From Jutongia hominis (lineage in GTDB: Bacteria; Bacillota; Clostridia; Lachnospirales; Lachnospiraceae): a DNA stretch of 64,000 nucleotides. Position 1 is the stretch's first letter. Each line of letters starts with the position of its first letter. The stretch lies in the NCBI RefSeq assembly GCF_014384965.1, contig NZ_JACRSW010000027.1:124001-188000 (forward strand), written 5' to 3'. This document shows, in pieces, positions 15,465 to 24,436 of this stretch. Below the pieces are notes generated by a model. The model saw only the letters and a list, made by a program, of their open reading frames with translations. It was not told the DNA's origin and did no database searches. Position numbers and translations under genes: made by a program.

Positions 15465-16829
15465 ATGAAAAAACAATCAGTATATAAAAAGGCACTATTG
15501 CTTGCTGTGCCTATGATGATACAAAATGGTATTACCAATGCGGTCAGTCTGGTAGATAATCTGATGGTTGGAAGTCTTGGGACGGAAAGTATGACAGCGG
15601 TGTCGATTGTAGGACAATTGATCTTTGTCTTTTTCCTGGCTGTCTTTGGAGGACTTTCCGGACCGGGCATTTATGGAGCACAATATTATGGGCAGAGAAA
15701 TAAAGAAGGATACCAGAATGTCTTTCGATTAAAAGTCTGGATCACGGCAGTAATTACTTTTTGTGGTCTGCTCGCCTTTTTTACGATGGGAAGTCAGATG
15801 ATCAGCCTGTATTTGCATGGCACGGCAAAAGATATTGATGCGGCAAAGACATTACAATATGGGATGCAATATCTGGATATTATGATGATTGGTCTGATCC
15901 CTTTTGCAATTACACAGATCTATGCAGGAAGTCTTAGAGAAATGGGAGAAAGTATCAAACCGATGATCGGTGGAATTGCTTCTGTTGCGGTCGATATTGT
16001 TTTTAACTATCTGTTGATCTATGGCAAGTGTGGATTTCCAAGACTTGAAGTGCGCGGAGCAGCAATCGCAACGGTTATGGCACGTTTTGTTGAAATGTTC
16101 ATCGTGGTGATCTGGACGCATGCATCGGTCAATAAATATGAATTTTTACGTGGAATATACAAAACTATATGCATTCCCTTACACAGTATGAAAAATATCA
16201 TTATAAAAGGTTTGCCAATCTTTTTTAATGAATTTTTGTGGTCAGGCGGCATTGCGGTCTTAACGCAATGCTATTCAATGAAGGGGTTACAGATTGTTGC
16301 CGGATTAAATATTTCCAATGCAATCTGTAACCTGTTAAATGTTGTATTCATCGCAATGGGTAATGCAGTAGGAATCATTGTCGGACAATATCTTGGTGCA
16401 TCTAAGTTTGAGGAGGCAAAGAAAACATCAAACAGCCTGAGGTGGTTTACGGCTGCTCTGTGTGTTGGTTTGACGGTTGTTTTGATCCTTTGTTCCGGTA
16501 TATTTCCCCAAATGTATGATACTTCCGATGAAGTACGCTATCTCGGACAATGGTTTATCATCATAACAGCGATATTCTTCCCGTTACAGGGGTTCTTAAA
16601 TGTCCTGTACTTTACCCTTCGTTCGGGTGGAAGAACTGTAATTACATTTCTGTTTGACAGCGTTTTTACATGGGTTGTATCAGTCTCCCTGGCCTTTATC
16701 CTGTGTAAATGGAGCGGCCTTCCGATCTTAGCCATTTATGCAATCGTACAATCCGCAGATATGATCAAAGTCATCGTAGGTTACATCCTCGTCAAAAAAG
16801 GTGTATGGATCACAAATCTCGTCGTATAA
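15465..16829 (+). CDS. Second MATE-family exporter
   Basis: A 454-residue MATE protein with twelve hydrophobic segments (start: LLLAVPMMIQNGITNAVSLVDNLMVG; GLSGPGIYGAQYYGQ in the first half). It is clearly divergent from the preceding MATE protein, so this is not a recent duplication. ATG 15465 follows AGAGAGGAAGAAAG. The stop codon overlaps the outer arm of the long palindrome at 16826-17443, which may act as the transcript end. The substrate is unknown. Confidence 0.88.
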   Translation: MKKQSVYKKALLLAVPMMIQNGITNAVSLVDNLMVGSLGTESMTAVSIVGQLIFVFFLAVFGGLSGPGIYGAQYYGQRNKEGYQNVFRLKVWITAVITFCGLLAFFTMGSQMISLYLHGTAKDIDAAKTLQYGMQYLDIMMIGLIPFAITQIYAGSLREMGESIKPMIGGIASVAVDIVFNYLLIYGKCGFPRLEVRGAAIATVMARFVEMFIVVIWTHASVNKYEFLRGIYKTICIPLHSMKNIIIKGLPIFFNEFLWSGGIAVLTQCYSMKGLQIVAGLNISNAICNLLNVVFIAMGNAVGIIVGQYLGASKFEEAKKTSNSLRWFTAALCVGLTVVLILCSGIFPQMYDTSDEVRYLGQWFIIITAIFFPLQGFLNVLYFTLRSGGRTVITFLFDSVFTWVVSVSLAFILCKWSGLPILAIYAIVQSADMIKVIVGYILVKKGVWITNLVV

Positions 16830-17443
16830 TTTTGTCATTCGCTGTCTGTCTATAAAAACAACCATTTGCTCCCATACTCATAGCATTGTTTTCATCCTAA
16901 TGTGTCTGCGAAGTTTTACAATGCATCCTATCTATGGTCTTTGCATTCCCGTTTCTATTTATTTTCCCTTTTGGGGCACTGTTTCGCCCGGTAAGAATGT
17001 CTAAGATTTTTGCTTTTTTGCCCTGATTATGGGCGCTCTCATCTGATATAGGGGCAGGACCGGTCTGATGTACATTGCTGTTTGGGAATCTCAAAGCCCG
17101 TCGCCACTTGCGCGGCAAAAAGAGTAGAACGATTTTTGCCGTGCTATGTGCGCGCTACGTGGCTTTGCGAAGCGGGAGCGTGTCCCAAACAACAATGCTA
17201 CTCAGGCTGAGTCGCCCCTATAGTTATGACCCGCGCCCAATCAGCAAAAAAGCTTAAAAATCAGATATTCTAACCGTCCGTCGTGTCAACCCAAAAGGGA
17301 ATAATAAAATAGAAACAGGAAAGGAAATGTATCAGATAGGATGCATGATTAAGTTTTAGGCACATTAGGATGAAAAACAGAGGTTATGGAGTGGGAGTAA
17401 ATGGTTGTTTTTTTGAATGAGGGACAGCAAATGTCAAAATAAT
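16826..17443. repeat. Roughly 618-bp imperfect fold-back palindrome
   Basis: The left arm (16826-17087) matches the reverse complement of the right arm (17183-17443) over its whole length, with long identical blocks: AAAAACAACCATTT, GTTTTCATCCTAATGTG, ATGCATCCTATCT, TTCCCTTTTGGG, GCTTTTTTGC, TATAGGGGC and GTTTGGGA. The centre folds again (GGCAAAAA at 17114 with TTTTTGCC at 17133, and GCCAC with GTGGC). No credible gene lies inside. It starts at the stop codon of the MATE gene. It looks like a MITE-type fold-back element or a very long structured RNA. It fills the gap up to the MFS gene. Confidence 0.85.
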
Positions 17444-17547
17444 GTTAGAAATGGTGATGATAATTCAAGTTATGGCAGGAAAGATACAGTATACTGTTAG
17501 AAATGAAGATGCCTTTGAGGGGATATAGTATAGGACAGGAGGGTGTT

Positions 17548-18729
17548 ATGAACGAAAGAAGATATGAACACACTATGTATGCATGTTTTATAGGATATAT
17601 CGTACAGGCTATTGTAAATAATTTTGTGACACTTCTTTTTTTGACGTTTGAAAAGAGTTATCATATTCCACTTGGAAAGATCACAATGCTGATTACGATT
17701 AATTTTGGGATCCAACTGTTAGTAGATCTGTTATCGGCAGGATTTGTCGATAAGATTGGATATAAAGTGTCAATTATTCTTGCCCATGTGTTTGCGGCGG
17801 CAGGTATGTTTGGTCTGGTGTTCCTGCCGGAACTTTTACCGGATGCATATAGCGGCTTGCTGATCTCGGTGGTATTTTATGCGGTAGGTGGCGGCTTGAT
17901 CGAAGTTTTGATCAGTCCGATCATGGAAAGCTGTCCAACGAAAAATAAAGAAAAGGCAATGAGTTTATTACATTCCTTTTATTGCTGGGGAACAGTAGGG
18001 GTTGTACTTGGTTCCACAATCTTTTTTGGAGTATTTGGAATAACATCCTGGAAGATACTTGCCTGTATCTGGGCAATTGTACCGATCGCCAATATAGTTC
18101 TTTTTGTGTGTTCTCCGATTGCGCCTTTGATCGAAGAAGGTGAGAAGGGAATGACAATATTAGATCTGTGCAAGAATAAAATTTTTTGGGGGCTGATGCT
18201 TTTGATGGTCTGTGCAGGAGCGAGTGAACAGGCAGTCAGTCAATGGGCATCCACTTTTGCAGAGCAGGGACTAAAAGTCAGTAAGACCATAGGAGATTTA
18301 GCAGGTCCGATGGCATTTTCTATTTTAATGGGAAGTGCCAGAGCATTTTATGGAAAATTCGGTGACAGGATCGATCTGGATCGTTTTATGATATTTAGTG
18401 GAATTCTTTGTGTTGTATCGTATTTGTGTATTGCACTGATCCCGAATGCAATTGTTTCTCTTGCAAGCTGTGCGATTTGCGGCTTATCGGTCGGGATTAT
18501 GTGGCCGGGAAGTTTTAGTAAGGCTGCTGCATTGTTAAAAAATGGGGGTACTGCTTTATTTGCCTTGTTGGCATTAGCGGGAGATTTAGGTTGTTCCGGA
18601 GGCCCGACTTTAGTTGGTATGGTATCAAGTGCATGTTCGGATAATCTAAAAACCGGTATACTGGCTGCAATCATTTTTCCGATTCTTTTGGTAATTGGAT
18701 TAGTAATTATGAAAAAAGGAGATAAATGA
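17548..18729 (+). CDS. Major facilitator superfamily transporter
   Basis: A 393-residue protein with about twelve membrane segments arranged as two bundles of six and the loop motif DLLSAGFVDKIGYK between helices 2 and 3, typical of MFS carriers. The overall look is like sugar or small-metabolite porters, but the substrate is not readable. ATG 17548 is chosen because AGGAGGG lies just upstream; an upstream ATG at 17503 has no such site. The next gene starts inside its stop codon (ATGA), so the acetyltransferase is translationally coupled and probably acts in the same process. Confidence 0.85.
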   Translation: MNERRYEHTMYACFIGYIVQAIVNNFVTLLFLTFEKSYHIPLGKITMLITINFGIQLLVDLLSAGFVDKIGYKVSIILAHVFAAAGMFGLVFLPELLPDAYSGLLISVVFYAVGGGLIEVLISPIMESCPTKNKEKAMSLLHSFYCWGTVGVVLGSTIFFGVFGITSWKILACIWAIVPIANIVLFVCSPIAPLIEEGEKGMTILDLCKNKIFWGLMLLMVCAGASEQAVSQWASTFAEQGLKVSKTIGDLAGPMAFSILMGSARAFYGKFGDRIDLDRFMIFSGILCVVSYLCIALIPNAIVSLASCAICGLSVGIMWPGSFSKAAALLKNGGTALFALLALAGDLGCSGGPTLVGMVSSACSDNLKTGILAAIIFPILLVIGLVIMKKGDK

Positions 18730-19367
18730 ATATGGATTATAAGAAAAGAAGTTTAGCAGGTCAGGCATATATTTGTGATGATAGTTTATATGAAGAGCAA
18801 AAAAAATGTCGTAAAATAATTCAAAAGTTAAATACGCACGATTGCTCTGATTTTGGTGGTTTGCATAGAATTGTCGAAGAGTTATTTGGAAAATGTGATG
18901 AGGATACATTTGTAAATCCGCCATTTCATTGTGATTATGGTAAAAATATTGAAGTAGGAAAGAATTTTTTTGCAAATTACAATTGCACTATGATCGATGT
19001 TGCGAAAATAACGATCGGCGATAATTGTATGATGGCACCAAATGTGGCAATTTATACAGCAGGGCATCCTATTTATCCTACAACACGTAATACAGGATTT
19101 GAATATGGAAAAGCAGTTTCAATTGGTGATAATGTATGGATTGGCGGAAGCACAGTAATTTGTCCGGGAGTGCATATCGGTGATAATGTTGTGATCGGGG
19201 CGGGAAGTGTTGTTACGAAAGATATTCCGGAATGGTCAATTGCGGTAGGAAACCCTTGCCGTGTACTTCGAAAGATTACGAAAGAAGATCAAAGAATATT
19301 GATCCATGATGAACAAATAGATACGGAAGCATGGAATGCTATCTTAGAAAAAATTGATATGAAATAA
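18726..19367 (+). CDS. Hexapeptide-repeat acetyltransferase, maltose/galactoside type
   Basis: A 213-residue left-handed beta-helix enzyme of the Maa/LacA/NodL group, which moves acetyl from acetyl-CoA to a sugar hydroxyl. An N-terminal helical part (residues 1-60, AGQAYICDDSLYEEQ) precedes the hexapeptide turns (IGDNCMMAPN, IGDNVWIGGSTVICPGVHIG, VVIGAGSVVTKDIP). The TAGHP motif carries the catalytic histidine. The ending NPCRVLRKI is typical. It overlaps the MFS gene by 4 bases, which suggests modification of the sugar moved by that carrier. An ATG at 18732 is a possible alternative start. Confidence 0.9.
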   Translation: MNMDYKKRSLAGQAYICDDSLYEEQKKCRKIIQKLNTHDCSDFGGLHRIVEELFGKCDEDTFVNPPFHCDYGKNIEVGKNFFANYNCTMIDVAKITIGDNCMMAPNVAIYTAGHPIYPTTRNTGFEYGKAVSIGDNVWIGGSTVICPGVHIGDNVVIGAGSVVTKDIPEWSIAVGNPCRVLRKITKEDQRILIHDEQIDTEAWNAILEKIDMK

Positions 19368-19528
19368 AAGTTTTAATACATTGAAATGAATTCTGTCCTA
19401 TATTATTGAAGAGTGGATATTTGTTTTTTCATGTGATATGATAAAAATAATTAAAATTTGATAGGTATATTCTTGAAATCAGATATATAGGAAGGAAAGA
19501 AACAGAGAGATTTTTAGAATATAAGACA

Positions 19529-19570
19529 TGTACACTCGAAAAAATTCACTCAGAAACTTCTGAGAGTATA
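19529..19570 (+). promoter_or_regulatory. Stem-loop leader element, copy B, upstream of xpt
   Basis: TGTACACTCG at 19529-19538 pairs with the TGAGAGTATA side at 19560-19570 (one mismatch, two G-U pairs). It matches copy A at 2913-2953 in sequence, spacing and distance to the start codon. I saw none of the conserved core of a purine riboswitch here. Confidence 0.5.
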
Positions 19571-19597
19571 TTAGACAGATTGCGGAGGATTGGAACA

Positions 19598-20173
19598 ATG
19601 AACTTTTTAGAGGAAAGAATTTTAAAAGATGGTGTGGTAAAAGAAGGAAACGTATTAAAGGTAGACAGTTTTTTAAATCATCAAATGGATATTAATCTGT
19701 TTGATCAGATGGGTGAAGAATTTAAAAAAAGATTTGCCGGTAAAAAGATCAATAAAATACTTACAATAGAAGCATCGGGAATTGGAATTGCCTGTATTGT
19801 GGCAAGACATTTTAATGTACCGGTTGTATTTGCAAAAAAATCAAAAAGCATCAATATTGATGGGGAAACGTATGTAGCTCAGGTAGAGTCTTTTACCCAT
19901 AAATGTGTTAATCAGGTTCTGGTATCAAAGCGCTTTCTTTCACCGGAAGATAATATTCTGATCATTGATGATTTTTTAGCCAATGGATGTGCATTGCGTG
20001 GTTTGATCTCTATTATTGAGAATGCAGGTGCTACTGTTTCAGGTATTGGGATTGCGATTGAAAAAGGATTCCAGCGTGGCGGAAAAGAAATCCGTGAAGC
20101 AGGTTATCAATTAGAATCGTTAGCGATTGTAGAAGAAATGGATGCTAAGAATGGAACAGTAACATTTCGTTAG
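19598..20173 (+). CDS. xpt: Xanthine phosphoribosyltransferase
   Basis: A 191-residue cytosolic enzyme converting xanthine and PRPP to XMP in purine salvage. It starts [17 protein letters not shown] and carries the PRPP-binding motif as [13 protein letters not shown], both typical of Xpt. Length is normal. ATG 19598 follows GCGGAGG; an in-frame ATG-less extension to 19580 has no support. In Bacillus relatives xpt is paired with a xanthine permease and a guanine riboswitch. Here it stands alone behind an unfamiliar stem-loop, while a purine permease lies at 24437-25846 on the other strand. Confidence 0.93.
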   Translation: MNFLEERILKDGVVKEGNVLKVDSFLNHQMDINLFDQMGEEFKKRFAGKKINKILTIEASGIGIACIVARHFNVPVVFAKKSKSINIDGETYVAQVESFTHKCVNQVLVSKRFLSPEDNILIIDDFLANGCALRGLISIIENAGATVSGIGIAIEKGFQRGGKEIREAGYQLESLAIVEEMDAKNGTVTFR

Positions 20174-20275
20174 AAGTATTTTGTAAGTTCGTTTTTGGGG
20201 TAAGTGCGATTTTAAGATTGCATCAGATGTTATAGAAAAAGACAGGAAGAACAATGGGGTTATTGGGGTGACAGG

Positions 20276-21250
20276 ATGAAGAAAGTCAGTATAATTATAC
20301 CGGTACATAATGCAGCAGATACGCTGACAGTGTGTGTAGACAGCATATTAGCACAGACTTATTCTGATTTAGAGGTGATTCTTGTGGAAAATTACTCTAC
20401 AGATGATTCTTATCGGTTATGTCAGGAATTACAAAAAAAAGATCGGCGGATCAAGGTGATCCGTTCAGAAAAAAAGGGTGTGTCAGCAGCCAGAAATGAA
20501 GGGATACGGCTGGCAGGCGGTGAGTATATCGGCTTTTGTGATGCCGATGATCATATGGAAAAAGAAATGTATGCCTATTTGGTTTCTTTGTTAGAAGAAA
20601 AGAATGCATCCATAGCGATGTGCAATGGCTTTGTTTCCTATGAAAAAAAAGAAAAAGCACTTGCCGTGTATCCTAAGGATGTGATCTTACTAGACCGGAA
20701 TGAATCCATCCTTACATTACACCGGCGCAGTTTTTTGAATGCATATGTATGGAATAAGCTTTTCTTACGGGAACTGCTTACTGACATTTTTTTTGATGAA
20801 AAACTCGATTTTGCAGAAGATTATGACTTTATATGCAAGGTTCTTGAAAAGACAGACAATGTGGTTTGTGGCAGTAAAAAGATGTATCATTACATACAAA
20901 AAAATTACGTCCGTGACAGAAAAAAAAGTATAGAGCCTTATTTGAATGCGCAAAAAATGTTTGAGCAGTATTATAACAAGTGGATGACAGCTTTTCCGAA
21001 TGAAAAAAGTTTATTTACCTGTTATTATATGTATGACATTCTCGGACTTTTAGCTGCGGTCAGTAAGAGCGGAAAGCAGTCTTATTCGAAGCAAAAAGAA
21101 CTACAGCAGATTGTACGCATGTATAAAAAGGCATATATGCAGGCAAAAGAAGCAACTTTCGTTATGAAAATCTGTACTTTGAGTGCTTCGATCAGCATTC
21201 TTTTGTATGCATGGGAATATCGCTTTGTCTGCTTTTTAAGAAACCGATAG
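20276..21250 (+). CDS. Glycosyltransferase family 2
   Basis: A 324-residue GT-A fold enzyme. The N-terminal half has the GT2 pattern: VSIIIPVHNAADTLTVCVDSI, LEVILVENYSTDDS, GVSAARNEGI and the metal-binding FCDADD. The C-terminal half has WNKLFLRELL and the LDFAEDYDF motif common in GT2 enzymes that build surface polysaccharides, then a terminal hydrophobic patch. ATG 20276 follows GGGGTGACAGG. It is the first gene of a cluster with a flippase and a second GT2, so it probably adds a sugar to a capsule or wall-polysaccharide repeat unit. Donor and acceptor are unknown. Confidence 0.88.
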   Translation: MKKVSIIIPVHNAADTLTVCVDSILAQTYSDLEVILVENYSTDDSYRLCQELQKKDRRIKVIRSEKKGVSAARNEGIRLAGGEYIGFCDADDHMEKEMYAYLVSLLEEKNASIAMCNGFVSYEKKEKALAVYPKDVILLDRNESILTLHRRSFLNAYVWNKLFLRELLTDIFFDEKLDFAEDYDFICKVLEKTDNVVCGSKKMYHYIQKNYVRDRKKSIEPYLNAQKMFEQYYNKWMTAFPNEKSLFTCYYMYDILGLLAAVSKSGKQSYSKQKELQQIVRMYKKAYMQAKEATFVMKICTLSASISILLYAWEYRFVCFLRNR

Positions 21251-21291
21251 ACCAGGGAATTGTATATTTCAGAGATGGATGGGGAGGCATT

Positions 21292-22860
21292 ATGAAGAGC
21301 AGGACAGAATATTCAGCGAAAAATACTACAGTATCTGTAATTTGTAGAATTTTAGCGATTATTATGGGATATGTGCTTCGTATTGTTTTTACGCATCAGT
21401 TAAGCAGCACGTATGTAGGGATCAATGGTCTGTTCGTTGATATCATTCAGGTATTATCATTATCGGAAATGGGGGTTGGAACGGCAATTACATTTGCATT
21501 GTATCAACCGGTTGCGGATGGAGATATTGAAAAGCAGAAATCATTGATGCGTTTGTTCCGCCATTTTTATATTGGAATTGCCGGAGCGGTTGCCTGTTTT
21601 GGTATGATCTTAATTCCGTTTTTGGGCACATTGATCAAAGATTACGGTTCGATGCAATATGTAGTTCCTATTTTCCTGCTCTATGTAACAAATGCAGTTT
21701 GTTCCTATCTTTGGATCTATAAAAAAATGCTGATGGATGCACATCAGTTGATCTATATAGGAGTATCCTATCAGACAATCTCCTGGTTCATACAGGATTT
21801 TTTACAGATCCTGATCTTAATTTTTACCGGAAATTTTATTTTATATCTGGTGGTACAGATAGTTGTTACGATTGCTTGCAATCTCTTGATCAGTTATAAG
21901 GCAGAGAAGTTATACCCGTTTTTAAAAGAAAAAGAAACAAAACCGCTGAATAAAGAAGATCGAAAAGGAATTTTTCAAAATATCAAAGCAATGATGATGC
22001 ACAAGCTTGGTGAGGTTGTGATCAATAATACGGATAATCTTTTGATCTCTGCATTTGTCGGAATTGTGCAAGTGGGAAAATATTCGAATTATTTTTTAGT
22101 GATTGAATCCTTAAACCAGATCTTAACACAGGTTTTCCAGGGAATTGCAGCAAGCGTCGGAAATCTCGGCGTGACACAGGATGAAAAGAGAGTCAGAAAA
22201 GTGTTTGAGACAACGCTTTTTATCGGACAATGGATGTGCAGCGTGATCACGATTGGCATTTATGAAGTGATCAATCCGTTTATTGCGATCAGCTTTGGAA
22301 AAGAATATTGTTTTGCCATGCCGATTGTATTTTTGTTATCGCTTCGTTTTTATCTGCTTGGCATACGAAAAGCAACACAGGTCTTTCACGACTCGTTGGG
22401 ATTATTTTATTTTGACCGGTATAAATCAATTGCAGAAGCCGTGCTGAATATTATCATATCCCTTCTGCTTGTACAAAAATATGGCGTTATGGGTGTTTTT
22501 GCCGGTACAGTAGTCAGTATGCTCTTTGTATCAATCTGGGTAGAGCCGTATGTGTTGTACCACTACCGTTTGCATCTGCCGGTTAGAACGTATTATCAGA
22601 AAATGATTCCCTATGCTGCAATTACAGCCATTGTATGGTGGATCACACATATTTTATGTGACATGGCATCAAAGTCCGGAAATGGAACGATAGCGGTTAC
22701 TTTTTTGGTACGTTTTCTAATCTGTATTCTTGTTCCGAATCTGCTCTTTTTACTATGTTATCATAGATGCAAAGCGTTTCAGGTGGCAATACAAAAAGTG
22801 AAAATGCTGTTAGAGCAGAAAAGACAGCAAAAGTATCAGGATGAAATGAAAAGGAGATAA
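21292..22860 (+). CDS. Polysaccharide flippase of the MOP superfamily (Wzx-like)
   Basis: A 522-residue membrane protein with about 12-14 hydrophobic segments. Its start (SRTEYSAKNTTVSVICRILAIIMGYVLRIVFTHQL, GINGLF) is typical of PST/Wzx-like lipid-linked oligosaccharide flippases of Firmicutes. It would move undecaprenyl-linked repeat units from the inner to the outer face. ATG 21292 follows GGGGAGG and begins 41 bases after the GT2 stop; an in-frame start at 21211 would overlap that gene and lacks a binding site. It sits between two GT2 genes. No polymerase gene is visible in the window. Confidence 0.85.
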   Translation: MKSRTEYSAKNTTVSVICRILAIIMGYVLRIVFTHQLSSTYVGINGLFVDIIQVLSLSEMGVGTAITFALYQPVADGDIEKQKSLMRLFRHFYIGIAGAVACFGMILIPFLGTLIKDYGSMQYVVPIFLLYVTNAVCSYLWIYKKMLMDAHQLIYIGVSYQTISWFIQDFLQILILIFTGNFILYLVVQIVVTIACNLLISYKAEKLYPFLKEKETKPLNKEDRKGIFQNIKAMMMHKLGEVVINNTDNLLISAFVGIVQVGKYSNYFLVIESLNQILTQVFQGIAASVGNLGVTQDEKRVRKVFETTLFIGQWMCSVITIGIYEVINPFIAISFGKEYCFAMPIVFLLSLRFYLLGIRKATQVFHDSLGLFYFDRYKSIAEAVLNIIISLLLVQKYGVMGVFAGTVVSMLFVSIWVEPYVLYHYRLHLPVRTYYQKMIPYAAITAIVWWITHILCDMASKSGNGTIAVTFLVRFLICILVPNLLFLLCYHRCKAFQVAIQKVKMLLEQKRQQKYQDEMKRR

Positions 22861-22874
22861 AAAAGGAGATTATT

Positions 22875-23972
22875 ATGGAAAATCAGTTGAATGCTTTGAT
22901 CAGTGTGATCGTACCGGCATATAATGTTGAAAATTATTTAGAACGCTGTATCAAAAGTCTGCAAGATCAAACCTATTCTGATATTGAAATTCTGATCGTT
23001 GATGACGGTTCGACAGATCAGACGGATCGTATCAGGAAAAAGTTAGCGGCAAAAGATAAAAGGATCAAGTGTCTTTCTTATGAAAAACAAGGAAACTACG
23101 GACTTTCTGCTGCCAGAAATCTTGGAATTGAAAATGCAGCGGGAGAGTATATTGCGTTTGTAGATTCAGATGATTTCGTAGGACCGCGATTTTTAGAAAT
23201 CCTTTATCAGAACATAGTACGATATCAGGCAGATATTTCTGTTGGCAGATATCAGAAACTAGATGAAAGAAAAACTACGATGCATCGGAATGGAAAGAAA
23301 GAGCAGTTTCCTTTAGCAGAATGTCTATATGTGCAGCAGGAGCAGCAATATAGACAGCAAAAGGAATTATTTGAAAGAACAGAACGGACTAAAAAACATC
23401 ACGATAGTAAAATGATAGAACAATATACCGGCCAACAGATGTTAGAAGCCTGGTATCATAAAAATTTTGAAACGGAAACAGTTGTCTGGAATAAACTATA
23501 TCGGAAAGAGCTTTTTGCCGGGGAACCGTTATTGCGATTTGAAGAAGGAACTCTTTTTGAGGATGTGGAATTTTCTCTTTATGCCATTAGAAAAGCGAAA
23601 AAGATTGTATTATGTACAGAAAAATTATATTTTTATATGCAAAGGAAAGGAAGTATTATGGGCAGTCGCCTGACTGTTAAAAAAGTGACTGACAGCCTGA
23701 AAGTACAAAGAAAGAGAATTCATTTCTTACAGCAGAATCAATGCATTGCAGCAGCGAAACGCTGTGCCGTCGATTACGAAAAGTATGCGATCCGGTTTTA
23801 TTTTTCAGCAGGAGAGACCGGACAAAAGAAAAAGACCAGGGCATATGTTACAAAATGTTTTCTGGAAATGTATGCATTTGCGATCAGTGGAAAAGAGATA
23901 TCAAAAAGAGATCGTTTAATACTTATACTTTTCAAAAATCTCTTTTGTATTCAGACGCAACAGGAAAAATGA
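22875..23972 (+). CDS. Glycosyltransferase family 2
   Basis: A 365-residue GT2 enzyme with ISVIVPAYNVENYLERCI, EILIVDDGSTDQTD, GLSAARNLGI and the FVDSDDF metal-binding motif. A downstream FEEGTLFEDVEFSLY motif matches the CpsIaJ-type GT2 subgroup. Residues about 140-190 form a charged insertion rich in Gln, Glu and Lys compared with the first GT2 of the cluster. ATG 22875 follows AAAAAGGAG, 14 bases after the flippase stop, so the three genes are probably one transcript. Sugar specificity is unknown. Confidence 0.88.
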   Translation: MENQLNALISVIVPAYNVENYLERCIKSLQDQTYSDIEILIVDDGSTDQTDRIRKKLAAKDKRIKCLSYEKQGNYGLSAARNLGIENAAGEYIAFVDSDDFVGPRFLEILYQNIVRYQADISVGRYQKLDERKTTMHRNGKKEQFPLAECLYVQQEQQYRQQKELFERTERTKKHHDSKMIEQYTGQQMLEAWYHKNFETETVVWNKLYRKELFAGEPLLRFEEGTLFEDVEFSLYAIRKAKKIVLCTEKLYFYMQRKGSIMGSRLTVKKVTDSLKVQRKRIHFLQQNQCIAAAKRCAVDYEKYAIRFYFSAGETGQKKKTRAYVTKCFLEMYAFAISGKEISKRDRLILILFKNLFCIQTQQEK

Positions 23973-24011
23973 ATACAATCATAAAAAAGAAATAAGCTAA
24001 GGGGGATTTCT

Positions 24012-24299
24012 ATGCCAACAGATAAAAGTAAAATCGTATACCGGGAATTAGTAAAGAAAGGCTTTGACGAAGCATTGTGCAAAGAAATCGCATATAAATA
24101 TATGACAACCGACTATACCGCAACACGTATGCTTGGCTATCTTTATCGAATGACAGAGCCGTGTGAGGAAATGGTTGTAGATGAAATGTTAGCCATTTTA
24201 GAAGACAGGAATCGCCTTATCAAAAAACATGAAATGGAAACTGCCCAGCAGGCGATCAATCAGGTATATCTGCATGGGTTAGAACAGGAAGAAGAATAA
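24012..24299 (+). CDS. Small conserved-looking protein of unknown function
   Basis: A 95-residue, mainly helical, soluble acidic protein. I do not recognise a domain. Features are YRELVKKGFDEALCKEIAYKYMTTDYTATRMLGYLYR and an acidic tail. ATG 24012 follows AAGGGGG. It lies 39 bases after the GT2 gene and before a strong terminator, so it may be the last gene of the polysaccharide transcript. Codon use is like its neighbours, which supports a real gene. Confidence 0.65.
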   Translation: MPTDKSKIVYRELVKKGFDEALCKEIAYKYMTTDYTATRMLGYLYRMTEPCEEMVVDEMLAILEDRNRLIKKHEMETAQQAINQVYLHGLEQEEE

Positions 24300-24343
24300 T
24301 GAGTTATCCTAAAGAGCAGAAAATATGAATGGATGTGCGTATG

Positions 24344-24392
24344 AAAAAACTCCCTAGTAGAAATCTGGATCAGATTTTACCAGGGAGTTTTT
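24344..24392. terminator. Bidirectional terminator between convergent genes
   Basis: AAAAACTCCCT plus AAATCTG pairs with CAGATTTT plus AGGGAGTTTTT. A-rich and T-rich flanks serve both strands, so it closes both the plus-strand small gene and the minus-strand purine permease. Confidence 0.85.
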
Positions 24393-24436
24393 AATCTCAA
24401 AATATTCTTAAATAGGATGAAGTTAACATCTTAATC

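Noticed and set aside
16801..17257. Several 60-75 codon open frames within the palindrome
   Set aside because: They lack ribosome binding sites and protein-like composition and appear on both strands as expected for an inverted repeat.
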